Assembly: GCA_002712945.1 (NCBI GenBank)
Contig: PAVA01000050.1
Span: 1-13,885 of the forward strand
DNA length: 13,885 nucleotides
Origin: Citromicrobium sp.
Lineage (GTDB): Bacteria; Pseudomonadota; Alphaproteobacteria; Sphingomonadales; Sphingomonadaceae
Reading direction: 5' to 3'
Shown here one piece after another: positions 6,991 through 13,885 of the stretch (the stretch's first letter is position 1; each line of letters opens with the position of its first letter). The notes under the pieces are model-generated. The model saw nothing but the letters and a program-made list of their open reading frames with translations. It ran no database searches and was not told the DNA's origin. The position numbers and the translations under genes were made by a program.

Positions 6991-7305
6991 ATGGACGATC
7001 TCTCGATCACTTCCGGGCTGACCAACCGCCTCTGGCGTGTCGCGTTGTGGGGCTCGGTCATCGCCATTCTCATCGCCCCGCTGGTCGCCATGCAATTCAC
7101 CGGCGAGGTCCACTGGACCCCCTTCGATTTCGGTGTCGCCGCGATCCTGCTGGGCACGACCGCGCTGGCGATTGAATTCGCGCTGCGCAATCTCGGCCGC
7201 CCGACCTGGTGCGTGGCCGCCGTGCTCGGCATTCTCGCCGTTCTGGTGATGGTGTGGGCGGAGCTGGCGGTCGGCGTCTTCGGTACGCCTTTCGCAGGCA
7301 CCTGA
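6991..7305 (+). CDS. Small three-helix membrane protein, function unknown
   Basis: 104 residues, starting at 6991 with an AAGGAG ribosome site at 6978-6983 and a 7-base spacer, which makes this start firm. Three hydrophobic segments are visible at about 15-34, 46-65 and 73-97. The FTGEVHWTPFDFGVAAILL stretch followed by a third helix ending in a VWAELAVGVFG-like sequence recalls a family of small uncharacterised alphaproteobacterial membrane proteins, usually with VNWT..DF and AVGIIG. I cannot assign a function. It is divergent from the radical SAM gene, with the SOS box lying 143 bases upstream of its start. It converges on imuB with only 4 bases between the two stop codons and no terminator, so it separates the two SOS operons. 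Confidence 0.85.
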   Translation: MDDLSITSGLTNRLWRVALWGSVIAILIAPLVAMQFTGEVHWTPFDFGVAAILLGTTALAIEFALRNLGRPTWCVAAVLGILAVLVMVWAELAVGVFGTPFAGT

Positions 7306-7309
7306 CGGC

Positions 7310-8863
7310 TCACGCGCAAAGCCCCTGCAGGAACCATTCGGGCGCGCCGCCGCGCCCGTCGCCCGCAATCCCGTAGCGATAGATCCAGTAGCGCCGCCCG
7401 GCATCGTCCTCGATCCGGTAATAGTCGCGCAGGCGCGCGGTGCCGCGCTCGCGCCACCACTCGGGCGCGATCCGCTCTGGCCCTTCGACCCGCGCGATCT
7501 CATGCACCTCGCCGCGCCAGCGGAACCGCTGCGGCAGGCCATCGGGCGTCGCGTAGAGCACCGCGATCGGCTCTGCCCGGTCGAGCAGCTTGAGCGGCCT
7601 TGCATGGAAGCGGAAGGTTTCCTGCGAAGGCGGCTCGGGCTCCAGGGGTGGCTGCCAGGCTTGCGAACGTTCGGGCACATGGCTGCCGCGCAGCACCGGG
7701 CGGCGCACCGCTTTGGGCCCGAGCCGCGTGGTCAGCCGGTCGACGAAAGCGGAAAGCGAGGTGCCGTGCCGTTCCGCCGCCGCCTCGATATCCGCCTGCC
7801 CGGCAGGTAGCGGCTCTGCCCAGCTGGCGCGCAGGCGGACCAGTTCGATCCCGAAGCCCGCATCGACATCGCCCAGCTTCTCCCCGAACAACCGCACGAT
7901 ATGGCCCGCCTCGCGGGTCGCGGCGGCCAGTTCGAGCGTGCGCATGATAACCTCTCCGTCGACGCGCCACATGCCGAGGTCGAGCCGCCGCGCGCCGCTC
8001 CCCTGCCCCTCCAGCTCGCGCACCATGTCTTCGGCAAGGTCGGCCAGCACGGTATCGAGCAGGTCGCGATGGCGGATCGGCTCCATCAGCCGCCGCTGCA
8101 CCAGCGGGACGGACTGCGGCACCACCGGCAGAAGCGGCTCGGGCACACGGCCGAGCAACTGGTCCATCCGGATCAGCGGGTTGGCGGCGGGCGACTTGCG
8201 GTTGCGGAACCGGCGGTGGAGCGCATCTCGGCCTACCGTGCCGAGCTCGCCCAATCGCTTGAGCCCGAGCCGTCGCAGCACGGTGAGCACGTCCGGATCG
8301 AGCCTGAGCGCGGCGACCGGCAGGTCCGACAGGCGCGCTTCCATGTCGTCCCCGGGCGCGAGAATACTCGCAGACGCCCCGTAATGCGCCAGCGCCCACG
8401 CTGCCCCGGCCGTGGGTGCAATGGCGGCGCGGATCGCGAAACCGCGCATCTCGAAAGCGCGGTGAGCATCGGCGAGCAGCTTCGCCTCGCCACCGAAAAG
8501 GTGCGCGACGGCGGTGACATCGACCAGCAGCCCATCGGGCGGATCGAGCGCCGACCACGGGCCCCAGCGCCGGGCCCACACCGCCAGCTTTTCCAGCATG
8601 TCGAGGTCGCCCGCCGGATCCCCCGGCACGGCCTTGATCGAGGGACACAGCGTGCGCGCATCGGCCAGCATCGTGCCGGTCCGTGCGCCCGCCATGCGGG
8701 CTGCCACGTTCATCGCCTCGATCCGGGGGCCATGCGCGGTTTCCGTAATCAGGACGAGCGGCGCGGCATCGGCACCCTCGCCCCGCTGGCACTCTTCACC
8801 GAGCCGCCAGCGATCGATCGCGAAGGCCGCGAGCCATATCGAGAGGATGCGGCGGGGCGGCAT
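7310..8863 (-). CDS. imuB: ImuB, Y-family polymerase-like mutasome subunit
   Basis: 517 residues. ImuB is a catalytically inactive Y-family polymerase homologue that bridges ImuA, DnaE2 and the sliding clamp in the SOS mutasome. The N-terminal motif that carries the first metal-binding Asp in active Y polymerases reads LSIWLAAFAIDRW here, and the later acidic pair reads LLVDVT (112-117) rather than DE, so it is expected to be inactive, as is normal for ImuB. The C-terminal signature is present: ARPLKLLDRAEPI, the ERIAPEWWRE block, DYYRIEDDAGRRYWIYR and the final EWFLQGL. The ATG is two bases past the imuA stop, with no good ribosome site of its own, so translation is probably coupled to imuA. 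I see no convincing QLxLF clamp motif. Confidence 0.95.
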   Translation of the reverse strand: MPPRRILSIWLAAFAIDRWRLGEECQRGEGADAAPLVLITETAHGPRIEAMNVAARMAGARTGTMLADARTLCPSIKAVPGDPAGDLDMLEKLAVWARRWGPWSALDPPDGLLVDVTAVAHLFGGEAKLLADAHRAFEMRGFAIRAAIAPTAGAAWALAHYGASASILAPGDDMEARLSDLPVAALRLDPDVLTVLRRLGLKRLGELGTVGRDALHRRFRNRKSPAANPLIRMDQLLGRVPEPLLPVVPQSVPLVQRRLMEPIRHRDLLDTVLADLAEDMVRELEGQGSGARRLDLGMWRVDGEVIMRTLELAAATREAGHIVRLFGEKLGDVDAGFGIELVRLRASWAEPLPAGQADIEAAAERHGTSLSAFVDRLTTRLGPKAVRRPVLRGSHVPERSQAWQPPLEPEPPSQETFRFHARPLKLLDRAEPIAVLYATPDGLPQRFRWRGEVHEIARVEGPERIAPEWWRERGTARLRDYYRIEDDAGRRYWIYRYGIAGDGRGGAPEWFLQGLCA

Positions 8864-8865
8864 GC

Positions 8866-9741
8866 TCAGCCAAGCACCCTCTCCCCATCGGGGGAGAGGA
8901 CGGCGGCGCTTGCTCCGAAGGAGCTAGCAGAGCCTGGAGAGGGGGATGCCGCATCCGCCACTTCAAGCCACCCCTCTCCAACTCCGGCTAGGCCGCTACG
9001 CGACCAAGCCTTCGTATCCTCTCCCCGATCGGGGAGAGGGAGATTCCGTTCCGCCACCAATTCCCCCGCGCCCTCACGCAAAAGCCAGCTGCCCGGCGGA
9101 TGGCTGCGGGCGCGGAACAGCTCGGCATGCCAGGCGGGCGGACCGGGCGCATCGCGGTTCCACCTCGGGCGAGCCGAAGGCGCGGGCCTCACCGCCCAGC
9201 GCTGGCGGGCCGAGGAGAGATCGCGCGTCCCGTCGAGCCGCACCAGAGTCAGCGGCACGCCATGCTTTTCGGCAGCAAGCGTCAACCGGCGCGAGGCAGT
9301 GAAATCGAGCGCGCGCGCAGCTCCCGCAAGCTCGCCGATCACGAAGGCGACATCGCGGCAGCGCACCGCCTCCTCCAGAGCGAACAGCGCGTCCTCGTCC
9401 TTCTCGGCAAGGACATGGATCAGCCGGTGGCGGATTTCGGGTGGCAGACCGGCGCGGAAAGGGCGCCCCCCGGCGCGCAGTGCGGCGCGGGTCTGCACCC
9501 ACACCACCACGCGGCGATCCTCCGCTTCCTCGCCCTCGCCTCGCTCACGGTTGCGCCATGCATCGAGCGCCAGTGCCAGCGCCGCGCCCGCTCCGCTCGC
9601 CTCGCGCGAGGAGGCGAACACCTCGGCCTGCGCAACCGCGCCCAGCCCCGGCCGCCAGCGTTCGGCGCGGGTGGCGGAGGAAGCGGTGGCCAGGTCGGCG
9701 GCCGTCTGGAGGGCATCGGGGATCATGGCGAAACGACTCAT
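8866..9741 (-). CDS. imuA: ImuA, RecA-like mutasome accessory protein with a repeat-derived tail
   Basis: 291 residues. ImuA is a RecA/SulA-like protein needed for ImuB/DnaE2-dependent mutagenesis. The core fits the family: a VVVWVQ strand (78-83), GLPPEIRHRLIHV (98-110), CRDVAFVIGEL (128-138), ASRRLTLAAEKHGVPLTLVR (149-168) and AWHAELFRARSHPPGSWLL (203-221). No Walker A motif is seen, as in alphaproteobacterial ImuA. The family sequence fades after about residue 230. Most of the last 58 residues come from two opposed palindromic elements (234-257 and 266-289) separated by about eight residues that may be native. The start at 9741 lies two bases after the SOS box, the same layout as the radical SAM gene; the in-frame ATG at 9726 is an alternative. 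It is the first gene of the imuA-imuB operon. Confidence 0.9.
   Translation of the reverse strand: MSRFAMIPDALQTAADLATASSATRAERWRPGLGAVAQAEVFASSREASGAGAALALALDAWRNRERGEGEEAEDRRVVVWVQTRAALRAGGRPFRAGLPPEIRHRLIHVLAEKDEDALFALEEAVRCRDVAFVIGELAGAARALDFTASRRLTLAAEKHGVPLTLVRLDGTRDLSSARQRWAVRPAPSARPRWNRDAPGPPAWHAELFRARSHPPGSWLLREGAGELVAERNLPLPDRGEDTKAWSRSGLAGVGEGWLEVADAASPSPGSASSFGASAAVLSPDGERVLG
8876..8946. repeat. Palindromic element E1 at the 3' end of imuA
   Basis: 71-base element. It has a strong hairpin CCTCTCCCC-ATC-GGGGGAGAGG at the left, an inner GCTCC-GAA-GGAGC stem, and a closing GGAGAGGGGG at the right. It encodes ImuA residues 266-289 in frame, and the imuA stop follows eight bases beyond it. 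It is the mirror-oriented relative of E2. Confidence 0.8.
8971..9040. repeat. Palindromic element E2 within imuA
   Basis: 70-base element. CCCCTCTCC at the left is followed by an imperfect inner stem (GGCCGC-TAC-GCGACC, one mismatch) and a right-hand hairpin CCTCTCCCC-GATC-GGGGAGAGG. The GGCTAGGCCGC and AAGCCTTCGTATCCTCTCC parts are typical of a frequent sphingomonad repeat. It encodes ImuA residues 234-257 in frame. It is oriented opposite to E1, with 24 bases between them. Confidence 0.82.
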
Positions 9742-9743
9742 CT

Positions 9744-9758
9744 GTTCTCACTATGTTC
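9744..9758 (-). promoter_or_regulatory. SOS box (LexA operator) before imuA-imuB
   Basis: GTTC-TCACTAT-GTTC on the plus strand, a perfect GTTC-N7-GTTC. It ends two bases before the imuA start at 9741, the same distance as in the radical SAM operon. On the gene strand both operators share GAACATA, then GAAC, A, A or G, ATG. Confidence 0.9.
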
Positions 9759-9778
9759 CCATTTATCCGCCCTCGCAA
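9750..9778 (-). promoter_or_regulatory. Candidate promoter overlapping the imuA SOS box
   Basis: On the minus strand TTGCGA (9778-9773) and CATAGT (9755-9750) are 17 bases apart. The -10 overlaps the SOS box, which fits LexA repression. Transcription would start close to the imuA ATG at 9741, leaving little or no leader. Assigned by eye only. Confidence 0.4.
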
Positions 9779-9859
9779 GCCCCCGCCGGATACGGGCGAT
9801 GGGCCATGCCCGAAACAAACGCCACGCCCCGCACGTTCGCCCTGCAAAGGAGAGACATC

Positions 9860-10342
9860 ATGCGATACAAAGAAGGCAAGGCACCAGAACTGCGCGAGAA
9901 ATTCTGGACCGAACTGGCCGACCGCCCGTATATCTTCCTCCAGCTCGATGGCGACCCGACAAGCGCGGTCCCCATGGCCCCGCAGCTGGACAAGGATGCG
10001 GACAGTGCGATCTGGTTCTTCACCCACACCAGGAGCGATTTCGTCCGCCTCGGCCCCGTCACCGCGACCTTTCAGGGCAAGGACATGCTGTTCGCCCGCT
10101 TCCACGGGACGCTGGTGAAGGAAGACAGCCAGGAGCGGTTCGACCACTTCTGGAACAACTTCGTGAAGGCCTGGTACGATGGCGGCAAGGACGATCCGGA
10201 TATCGTCTTCCTGCGCATGGATCTTGGCGAGGCCGAGATCTGGGACGGCGACATGGGCGTGCTCGACGTCGCGAAGATGGCGCTGGGCATGACGGTCCAC
10301 GACGAGGCCGAGAAGGACCACGTCAGGCAGACCAAGCTGTAA
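9860..10342 (+). CDS. General stress protein, pyridoxamine-phosphate-oxidase-like flavin-binding fold
   Basis: 160 residues of the general stress protein 26-like, split-barrel flavin-binding family (PF16242 type). The pattern includes EKFWTELADR near the N-terminus, a central SAIWFFTHTRSDFVRLG block, FARFHGTLVKEDSQERFDHFW, and the family's W..GGKDDPDI motif followed by EAEIWDG. Members bind FMN or FAD in the cytoplasm; their physiological reaction is poorly known. The start at 9860 has an AAGGAG site at 9847-9852 with a 7-base spacer; an in-frame ATG at 9806 lacks one. It diverges from imuA, with the SOS box 101 bases upstream, so LexA control is possible but unproven. A terminator follows. 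Confidence 0.87.
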   Translation: MRYKEGKAPELREKFWTELADRPYIFLQLDGDPTSAVPMAPQLDKDADSAIWFFTHTRSDFVRLGPVTATFQGKDMLFARFHGTLVKEDSQERFDHFWNNFVKAWYDGGKDDPDIVFLRMDLGEAEIWDGDMGVLDVAKMALGMTVHDEAEKDHVRQTKL

Positions 10343-10364
10343 CCCGGTTTCCTACCCGCGATAC

Positions 10365-10402
10365 GAAAAGGGGCGCGACCGCAAAGGCCGCGCCCCTTTT
10401 TC
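10365..10402. terminator. Bidirectional intrinsic terminator
   Basis: The stem AAAAGGGGCGCG (10366-10377) pairs with CGCGCCCCTTTT (10389-10400), with an 11-base loop. A-tract and T-tract flank the stem, so it can end transcription of both the general stress gene (+) and the converging transporter gene (-). Confidence 0.92.
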
Positions 10403-10416
10403 GTGCGCAACCGCAA

Positions 10417-11847
10417 TCAGGCGCCGAGGATGCTCGGGAACAGGCCGGTCACGAGGATGATGGTCACCGCAATCGGGCACAGCCACGCGATCAGGAAGCG
10501 CCACAGGGCGAACCACCCACCGCTCAGCCCGGTCACTTCCTGCACCATCCGGCGGTCCGCCCGCCAGCCGACGAAGATCGAGGTCAGCAGCGCGCCGACC
10601 GGCAGCATCACCTTGCCGGTAAACCCGTCGACCGTATCGAGAATGTCGGTCTCGGCGAAGAGCGGCCAGAAGCCCAGCGGGCGCACATCGGACCATACGT
10701 TGTAGCCGAGCAGGCAGAACACGCCGATGATGAACGCACCCACGCCGAACACGATGGCCGAGAATCCGCGCTTCCAGCCCAGCTCCCCGATACCCCATGC
10801 AGTGGGCACCTCGAGCAGCGAGATCGAGCTGGTCACCGCCGCCACCAGGATGAGGACGAAGAACAGGAAGCCGATCAGCGCCCCGGCAGGCATCGACTGG
10901 AAAGCGAAGGGGAGGCTCTGGAACACCAGCGTCGGCCCCGCCGCCGGGTCGAGCCCCACCGCGAACACCACGGGGAAGATCATCAGCCCGGCCAGCAGCG
11001 CAACGCCGGTATCGGCGACCGCGATCATCGCCGAGGTGCTGCCCAGCCCTTCCGACCCCTTGATGTAGGAGCCATAGGTGATGAGCCCCGCCACGCCGAG
11101 CGAGAGCGAGAACAACGCCTGGCCCAGCGCCGAGTTCATCACCGTCGGCGTCAGCTTGGACCAGTCGGGCGTAAACAGGAAGGCAAGCGTATCGCTCATG
11201 TCGCCCACAATCGCGCCGTAGATCGTGATCCCGACGAGCAGCACGAAGAAGATCGGCATCAGGATGGTGGCGGCCGCCTCGATCCCCGAATGAACCCCGC
11301 GCGCCACGATGAACAGCGTCAGCGCCATAAAGGCCAGATGCATGGCGAGCAGCAGGCCGACATTGCCGAACAGGTTGTCCATGCGCCCCTTGATCATCTC
11401 CTGGCTCTCACCCATCAGCGCTCCGCGGAACGGATCGCCCGCTGTGATGGCCTGGAACAGGTCCGCCCCGAACACGCCGACATAGTAGAGCACCCAGCCC
11501 GCGACGACCGAATAGAAGGACAGGATCAGGAAGGCCGCGATGGCGCCGATCCCGCCGAAAATGCCCCACCCTTCCGAAATGTTCGAATCGCGCGCGATGC
11601 GCCGGATCGAGCCGACCGCGTCGCTCTGCCCGGCGCGGCCGATGAAAATCTCGGAAAGGACCAGCGGCAGGCCCAGCAGGAACACGCAGGCGATATAGAA
11701 GATCACGAAGGCACCGCCCCCGCTCTCCCCCGCCAGGGTCGGGAAACGCCAGATATTGCCGAGTCCGACTGCCGCGCCGATCGCGGCGAGGATAAACGCC
11801 GAGCGCGAGGACCAGCCTTCGCCCGTGCTCTTGGATGTTGCGACCAT
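10417..11847 (-). CDS. Neurotransmitter:sodium symporter (SNF) family transporter
   Basis: 476 residues, a polytopic inner-membrane Na+-coupled transporter of the NSS/SNF family (PF00209; LeuT/MhsT fold), usually carrying amino acids or related amines. The TM1 signature AAIGAAVGLGNIWRFP (21-36), with its conserved unwound Gly-Asn region, is followed by GGGAFVIFYI and GLPLVLSEI. About eleven to twelve hydrophobic segments can be counted. The start at 11847 has GGGAGAGG upstream. The frame stays open to 12840, but that extension overlaps panB and does not resemble this family. The substrate cannot be read from the sequence. The gene stands alone, divergent from panB and convergent with the general stress gene across the shared terminator. 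Confidence 0.93.
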   Translation of the reverse strand: MVATSKSTGEGWSSRSAFILAAIGAAVGLGNIWRFPTLAGESGGGAFVIFYIACVFLLGLPLVLSEIFIGRAGQSDAVGSIRRIARDSNISEGWGIFGGIGAIAAFLILSFYSVVAGWVLYYVGVFGADLFQAITAGDPFRGALMGESQEMIKGRMDNLFGNVGLLLAMHLAFMALTLFIVARGVHSGIEAAATILMPIFFVLLVGITIYGAIVGDMSDTLAFLFTPDWSKLTPTVMNSALGQALFSLSLGVAGLITYGSYIKGSEGLGSTSAMIAVADTGVALLAGLMIFPVVFAVGLDPAAGPTLVFQSLPFAFQSMPAGALIGFLFFVLILVAAVTSSISLLEVPTAWGIGELGWKRGFSAIVFGVGAFIIGVFCLLGYNVWSDVRPLGFWPLFAETDILDTVDGFTGKVMLPVGALLTSIFVGWRADRRMVQEVTGLSGGWFALWRFLIAWLCPIAVTIILVTGLFPSILGA

Positions 11848-11979
11848 GAAAAAACCTCTCCCTGCCGCGCGGCACCGCGCGGGTATCCCGTGTGATTGGT
11901 CACGCTTCTGCAATGATTCTGGCGTTTCGTCGAGGGCTTCGCTTTGCGTTCTTCCCAATCCGGGGCTAGCACGCGGTCC
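11848..11979. other. Divergent intergenic region, transporter / panB
   Basis: 132 bases that must hold the promoters of both genes. Next to the transporter start is the GC-rich CCGCGCGGCACCGCGCGG (11863-11880), which contains two close copies of CCGCGCGG. I find no SOS box and no convincing -35/-10 pair in either direction. Confidence 0.5.
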
Positions 11980-12849
11980 ATGTCCACGACCTTCCAGATC
12001 GATACGGCGACAAGCCGCGCCACGCCCACCCCGCAGCCGATGAAGCGGCTGACCGTGCCCAAGATCCAGAACCGCAAGAAGGACGGGCAGACGCAAGAGC
12101 CGCTCGTGATGCTGACCGCCTATACCGCGCGACAGGCACAGCTGCTCGATGCGCATTGCGATCTCCTGCTGGTCGGGGATTCGCTGGGCCAGGTAATCTA
12201 CGGCCTGCCCTCGACCTTGCAGGTGACGCTCGACATGATGTGCGCCCACGGCGCGGCGGTCGTGCGCGGCAGCTATCACTCGGTGGTCGTGGTCGACATG
12301 CCTTTCGGCGCTTACGAAGCGAGCCCCGAGAAGGCGTTCGAAAGCGCGAGCCGGATCATGGCCGAAACCGGCTGCGCGGCGGTGAAGCTCGAAGGCGGAG
12401 AAGCGATGGCGGAGACCATCGCATTCCTTTCGCAGCGCGGCATTCCCGTGATGGCGCATGTCGGCCTCACCCCGCAGGCCGTGAATGCGCTGGGCGGTTA
12501 CGGAGCGCGCGGGCGTAGCCAGGAAGAGCACGCCAAGATCATTTCCGATGGCAAGGCGGTGCAGGCGGCCGGGGCCTTTGCGGTCGTTGTCGAAGGGGTG
12601 GTCGAGCCGATTGCCGTGGCGCTCACCCAGGCACTCGAAATTCCGGTGATCGGCATCGGCGCATCGGCGCAGTGCGACGGCCAGGTGCTCGTCGTCGACG
12701 ACATGCTCGGCATGTTCGAGCGGGTGCCCCGCTTCGTGAAGAAATACGGCAATCTGGCGGACGAGATCACCGACAAGGTGGAGCAATACGCCAGCGAAGT
12801 GCGTGCGCGCACCTTCCCGACCGAAGATCAGACCTATCAACCGAAATAG
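11980..12849 (+). CDS. panB: 3-methyl-2-oxobutanoate hydroxymethyltransferase
   Basis: 289 residues. PanB transfers a hydroxymethyl group from 5,10-methylene-tetrahydrofolate to 2-oxoisovalerate, giving ketopantoate, the first step towards pantothenate and coenzyme A. It is a cytoplasmic TIM barrel. Visible motifs are [11 protein letters not shown] (Asp67, metal ligand), VVVDMPFG (Asp106, metal ligand), AVKLEGG (Lys136, Glu138), [11 protein letters not shown] and VVVEGV (Glu205, expected catalytic base). Length and motif spacing are normal for the family. I start at 11980 (MSTTFQ) because the sphingomonad proteins I recall begin this way. The ribosome site is weak, and the ATG at 12040 (MKRLTV) is the alternative. 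No other pantothenate gene is in the window. Confidence 0.96.
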   Translation: MSTTFQIDTATSRATPTPQPMKRLTVPKIQNRKKDGQTQEPLVMLTAYTARQAQLLDAHCDLLLVGDSLGQVIYGLPSTLQVTLDMMCAHGAAVVRGSYHSVVVVDMPFGAYEASPEKAFESASRIMAETGCAAVKLEGGEAMAETIAFLSQRGIPVMAHVGLTPQAVNALGGYGARGRSQEEHAKIISDGKAVQAAGAFAVVVEGVVEPIAVALTQALEIPVIGIGASAQCDGQVLVVDDMLGMFERVPRFVKKYGNLADEITDKVEQYASEVRARTFPTEDQTYQPK

Positions 12850-12888
12850 GCCGGCCTCCGCCCGGCATTATCCACGGACAACGCCTTC

Positions 12889-13885
12889 GTGAACACTCTC
12901 CTGAAACATTACTGGGGCTCGCTCGTCTTCACGGCGGTCTGCTTTCTGGCAGCGGCGATCTATGCCTGGAACGGCAGCGGCACGGCTTCGGGCGTCGCCG
13001 AAGTCCTGTGGATCGTGCTGGTCCTCTCGATCCTCGAAATCTCGCTCAGCTTCGACAATGCCGTGGTCAATGCCACGGTGCTGCGCGAGATGGACGAGAA
13101 GTGGCAGCGCCGCTTCCTCACCTGGGGCATCCTGATCGCGGTGTTCGGCATGCGGATCGTCTTCCCGCTCGCCATCGTCGCCATTGCCGCCAATCTGGAC
13201 CCGCTTTCGGCGATTCACCTCTCGCTCAACGACCCCGAGCGCTACGAGGCGATCGTATCCTCCGCCCATGTCGGCATTGCAGGCTTCGGCGGCGCATTCC
13301 TGGCGATGGTGGGCCTCAGCTTCTTCTTCGACGGCGAGAAGGATGTCGACTGGATTCGCGGGCTGGAACTGGCGCTGCGCCGCTTCTCCGAGATCAAGGC
13401 GGCGGAGATCGGCATCCTGTTGCTGCTGCTCTATGGCATTTCCACCATGCTGCCCGATGCGGACGCGATGGTGTTCCTCACCGCAGGCATTCTCGGCCTC
13501 GTCACCTATATCGCGGTCGATGCCGTCGGGACGGTGCTGGACAAGCTGGAGCGCCGGAAGCTGGCCGAAGGCGCGGTGCGCAGCGGCCTGGGCGGGTTTC
13601 TCTATCTCGAAGTGCTCGATGCGAGCTTCAGCTTCGACGGCGTGATCGGGGCCTTCGCGCTCTCCAACAATATGATCATCATCGCGATCGGGCTCAGCAT
13701 CGGCGCGCTGTTCGTGCGCTCGATGACGGTCCACCTCGTGCGGGCGGGCACGCTGACCAAGTATCGCTTCCTCGAGCACGGGGCCTTCTGGGCGATCATC
13801 GCGCTGGGCCTGATCATGCTGCTGTCCGCGAATTTCCACATTTCGGAGAGCATCACCGGCCTGATCGGCGCGGTGCTGATCGGTA
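12889..13885 (+). CDS. DUF475 / TerC-like integral membrane protein, partial at right edge
   Basis: 332 codons are present and the frame is open at the edge. It starts at a GTG (12889), as no upstream ATG fits; the ribosome site is poor. The protein is strongly hydrophobic. It has two repeated acidic membrane motifs typical of DUF475 and the related TerC family: LEISLSFDNAVVNA (Glu50, Asp56, Asn57) and LEVLDASFSFDGVIGAF (Glu241, Asp244, Asp250). An extramembrane loop near residues 104-125 (LDPLSAIHLSLNDPERYEA) is also seen in these proteins. TerC relatives are linked to metal-ion handling, but the role of DUF475 proteins is not established. It lies 39 bases after panB on the same strand and may be co-transcribed, though a functional link is not evident. 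Confidence 0.88.
   Translation, partial: MNTLLKHYWGSLVFTAVCFLAAAIYAWNGSGTASGVAEVLWIVLVLSILEISLSFDNAVVNATVLREMDEKWQRRFLTWGILIAVFGMRIVFPLAIVAIAANLDPLSAIHLSLNDPERYEAIVSSAHVGIAGFGGAFLAMVGLSFFFDGEKDVDWIRGLELALRRFSEIKAAEIGILLLLLYGISTMLPDADAMVFLTAGILGLVTYIAVDAVGTVLDKLERRKLAEGAVRSGLGGFLYLEVLDASFSFDGVIGAFALSNNMIIIAIGLSIGALFVRSMTVHLVRAGTLTKYRFLEHGAFWAIIALGLIMLLSANFHISESITGLIGAVLIG

Noticed and set aside
1191..9040. The six repeats as a CRISPR array or as evidence of pseudogenes
   Set aside because: The elements are dispersed palindromes of different families without regular spacers. The dnaE2 and imuA frames stay open, with catalytic or core motifs intact on both sides.
9887..9901. GAAC-N7-GAAA near-match to an SOS box
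   Set aside because: It is inside the coding sequence of the stress protein and has one half-site mismatch. Such matches are expected by chance.
9100..11895. Very long plus-strand open frame across imuA, the stress gene and the transporter
   Set aside because: It overlaps three confident genes and the terminator in another frame. Its low-complexity His/Arg/Asp/Gln composition is typical of a GC-rich shadow frame.
11848..12840. N-terminal extension of the transporter frame across panB
   Set aside because: The family's N-terminus starts right at 11847 with a ribosome site. The extension is antisense to panB.
12850..12866. GCCGG/CCGGC hairpin after panB
   Set aside because: The stem is only five pairs and no T-tract follows. 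It is too weak to call a terminator.
12868..13839. 323-codon minus-strand frame opposite the DUF475 gene
   Set aside because: The plus-strand frame has membrane segments and DUF475 motifs throughout. The minus frame is a charged antisense shadow.

Overview
The window is GC-rich, densely coded alphaproteobacterial DNA, most likely from the Sphingomonadales and probably Erythrobacteraceae. This rests on the style of the PanB, DnaE2 and small membrane proteins, on the alphaproteobacterial SOS operator GTTC-N7-GTTC, and on short palindromic repeats typical of that order. The genus is not settled by the sequence.

Left two thirds (about 1-9760): a DNA-damage tolerance and mutagenesis island. On the minus strand, a radical SAM DNA modification/repair protein (5589-6830), a DUF4130-UdgX fusion (4034-5488) and the error-prone polymerase DnaE2 (211-3942) lie in one apparent operon behind an SOS box at 6833-6847. 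They are followed by the start of an extensin-family gene that runs off the left edge. A second minus-strand operon, imuA-imuB (9741-7310), has its own SOS box at 9744-9758. The two operons are separated by a small three-helix membrane protein gene on the plus strand (6991-7305). ImuA, ImuB and DnaE2 form the known ImuABC mutasome. Here the polymerase is not next to imuAB but is transcribed with a uracil/abasic-site cross-linking protein and a radical SAM enzyme that ends in a sliding-clamp-type peptide.

Six short palindromic elements invade this island. Two lie in frame inside dnaE2, two make up the tail of imuA, and two sit at the rSAM/udgX and udgX/dnaE2 junctions. I found none in the flanking genes.

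Right third (9860-13885): ordinary genes. These are a general-stress flavin-binding protein (+), a bidirectional terminator, a neurotransmitter:sodium-symporter-family transporter (-), panB for pantothenate synthesis (+), and a DUF475/TerC-like membrane protein (+) that runs off the right edge. There is no tRNA, rRNA, CRISPR array or transposase. No stretch over 300 bases lacks a gene.
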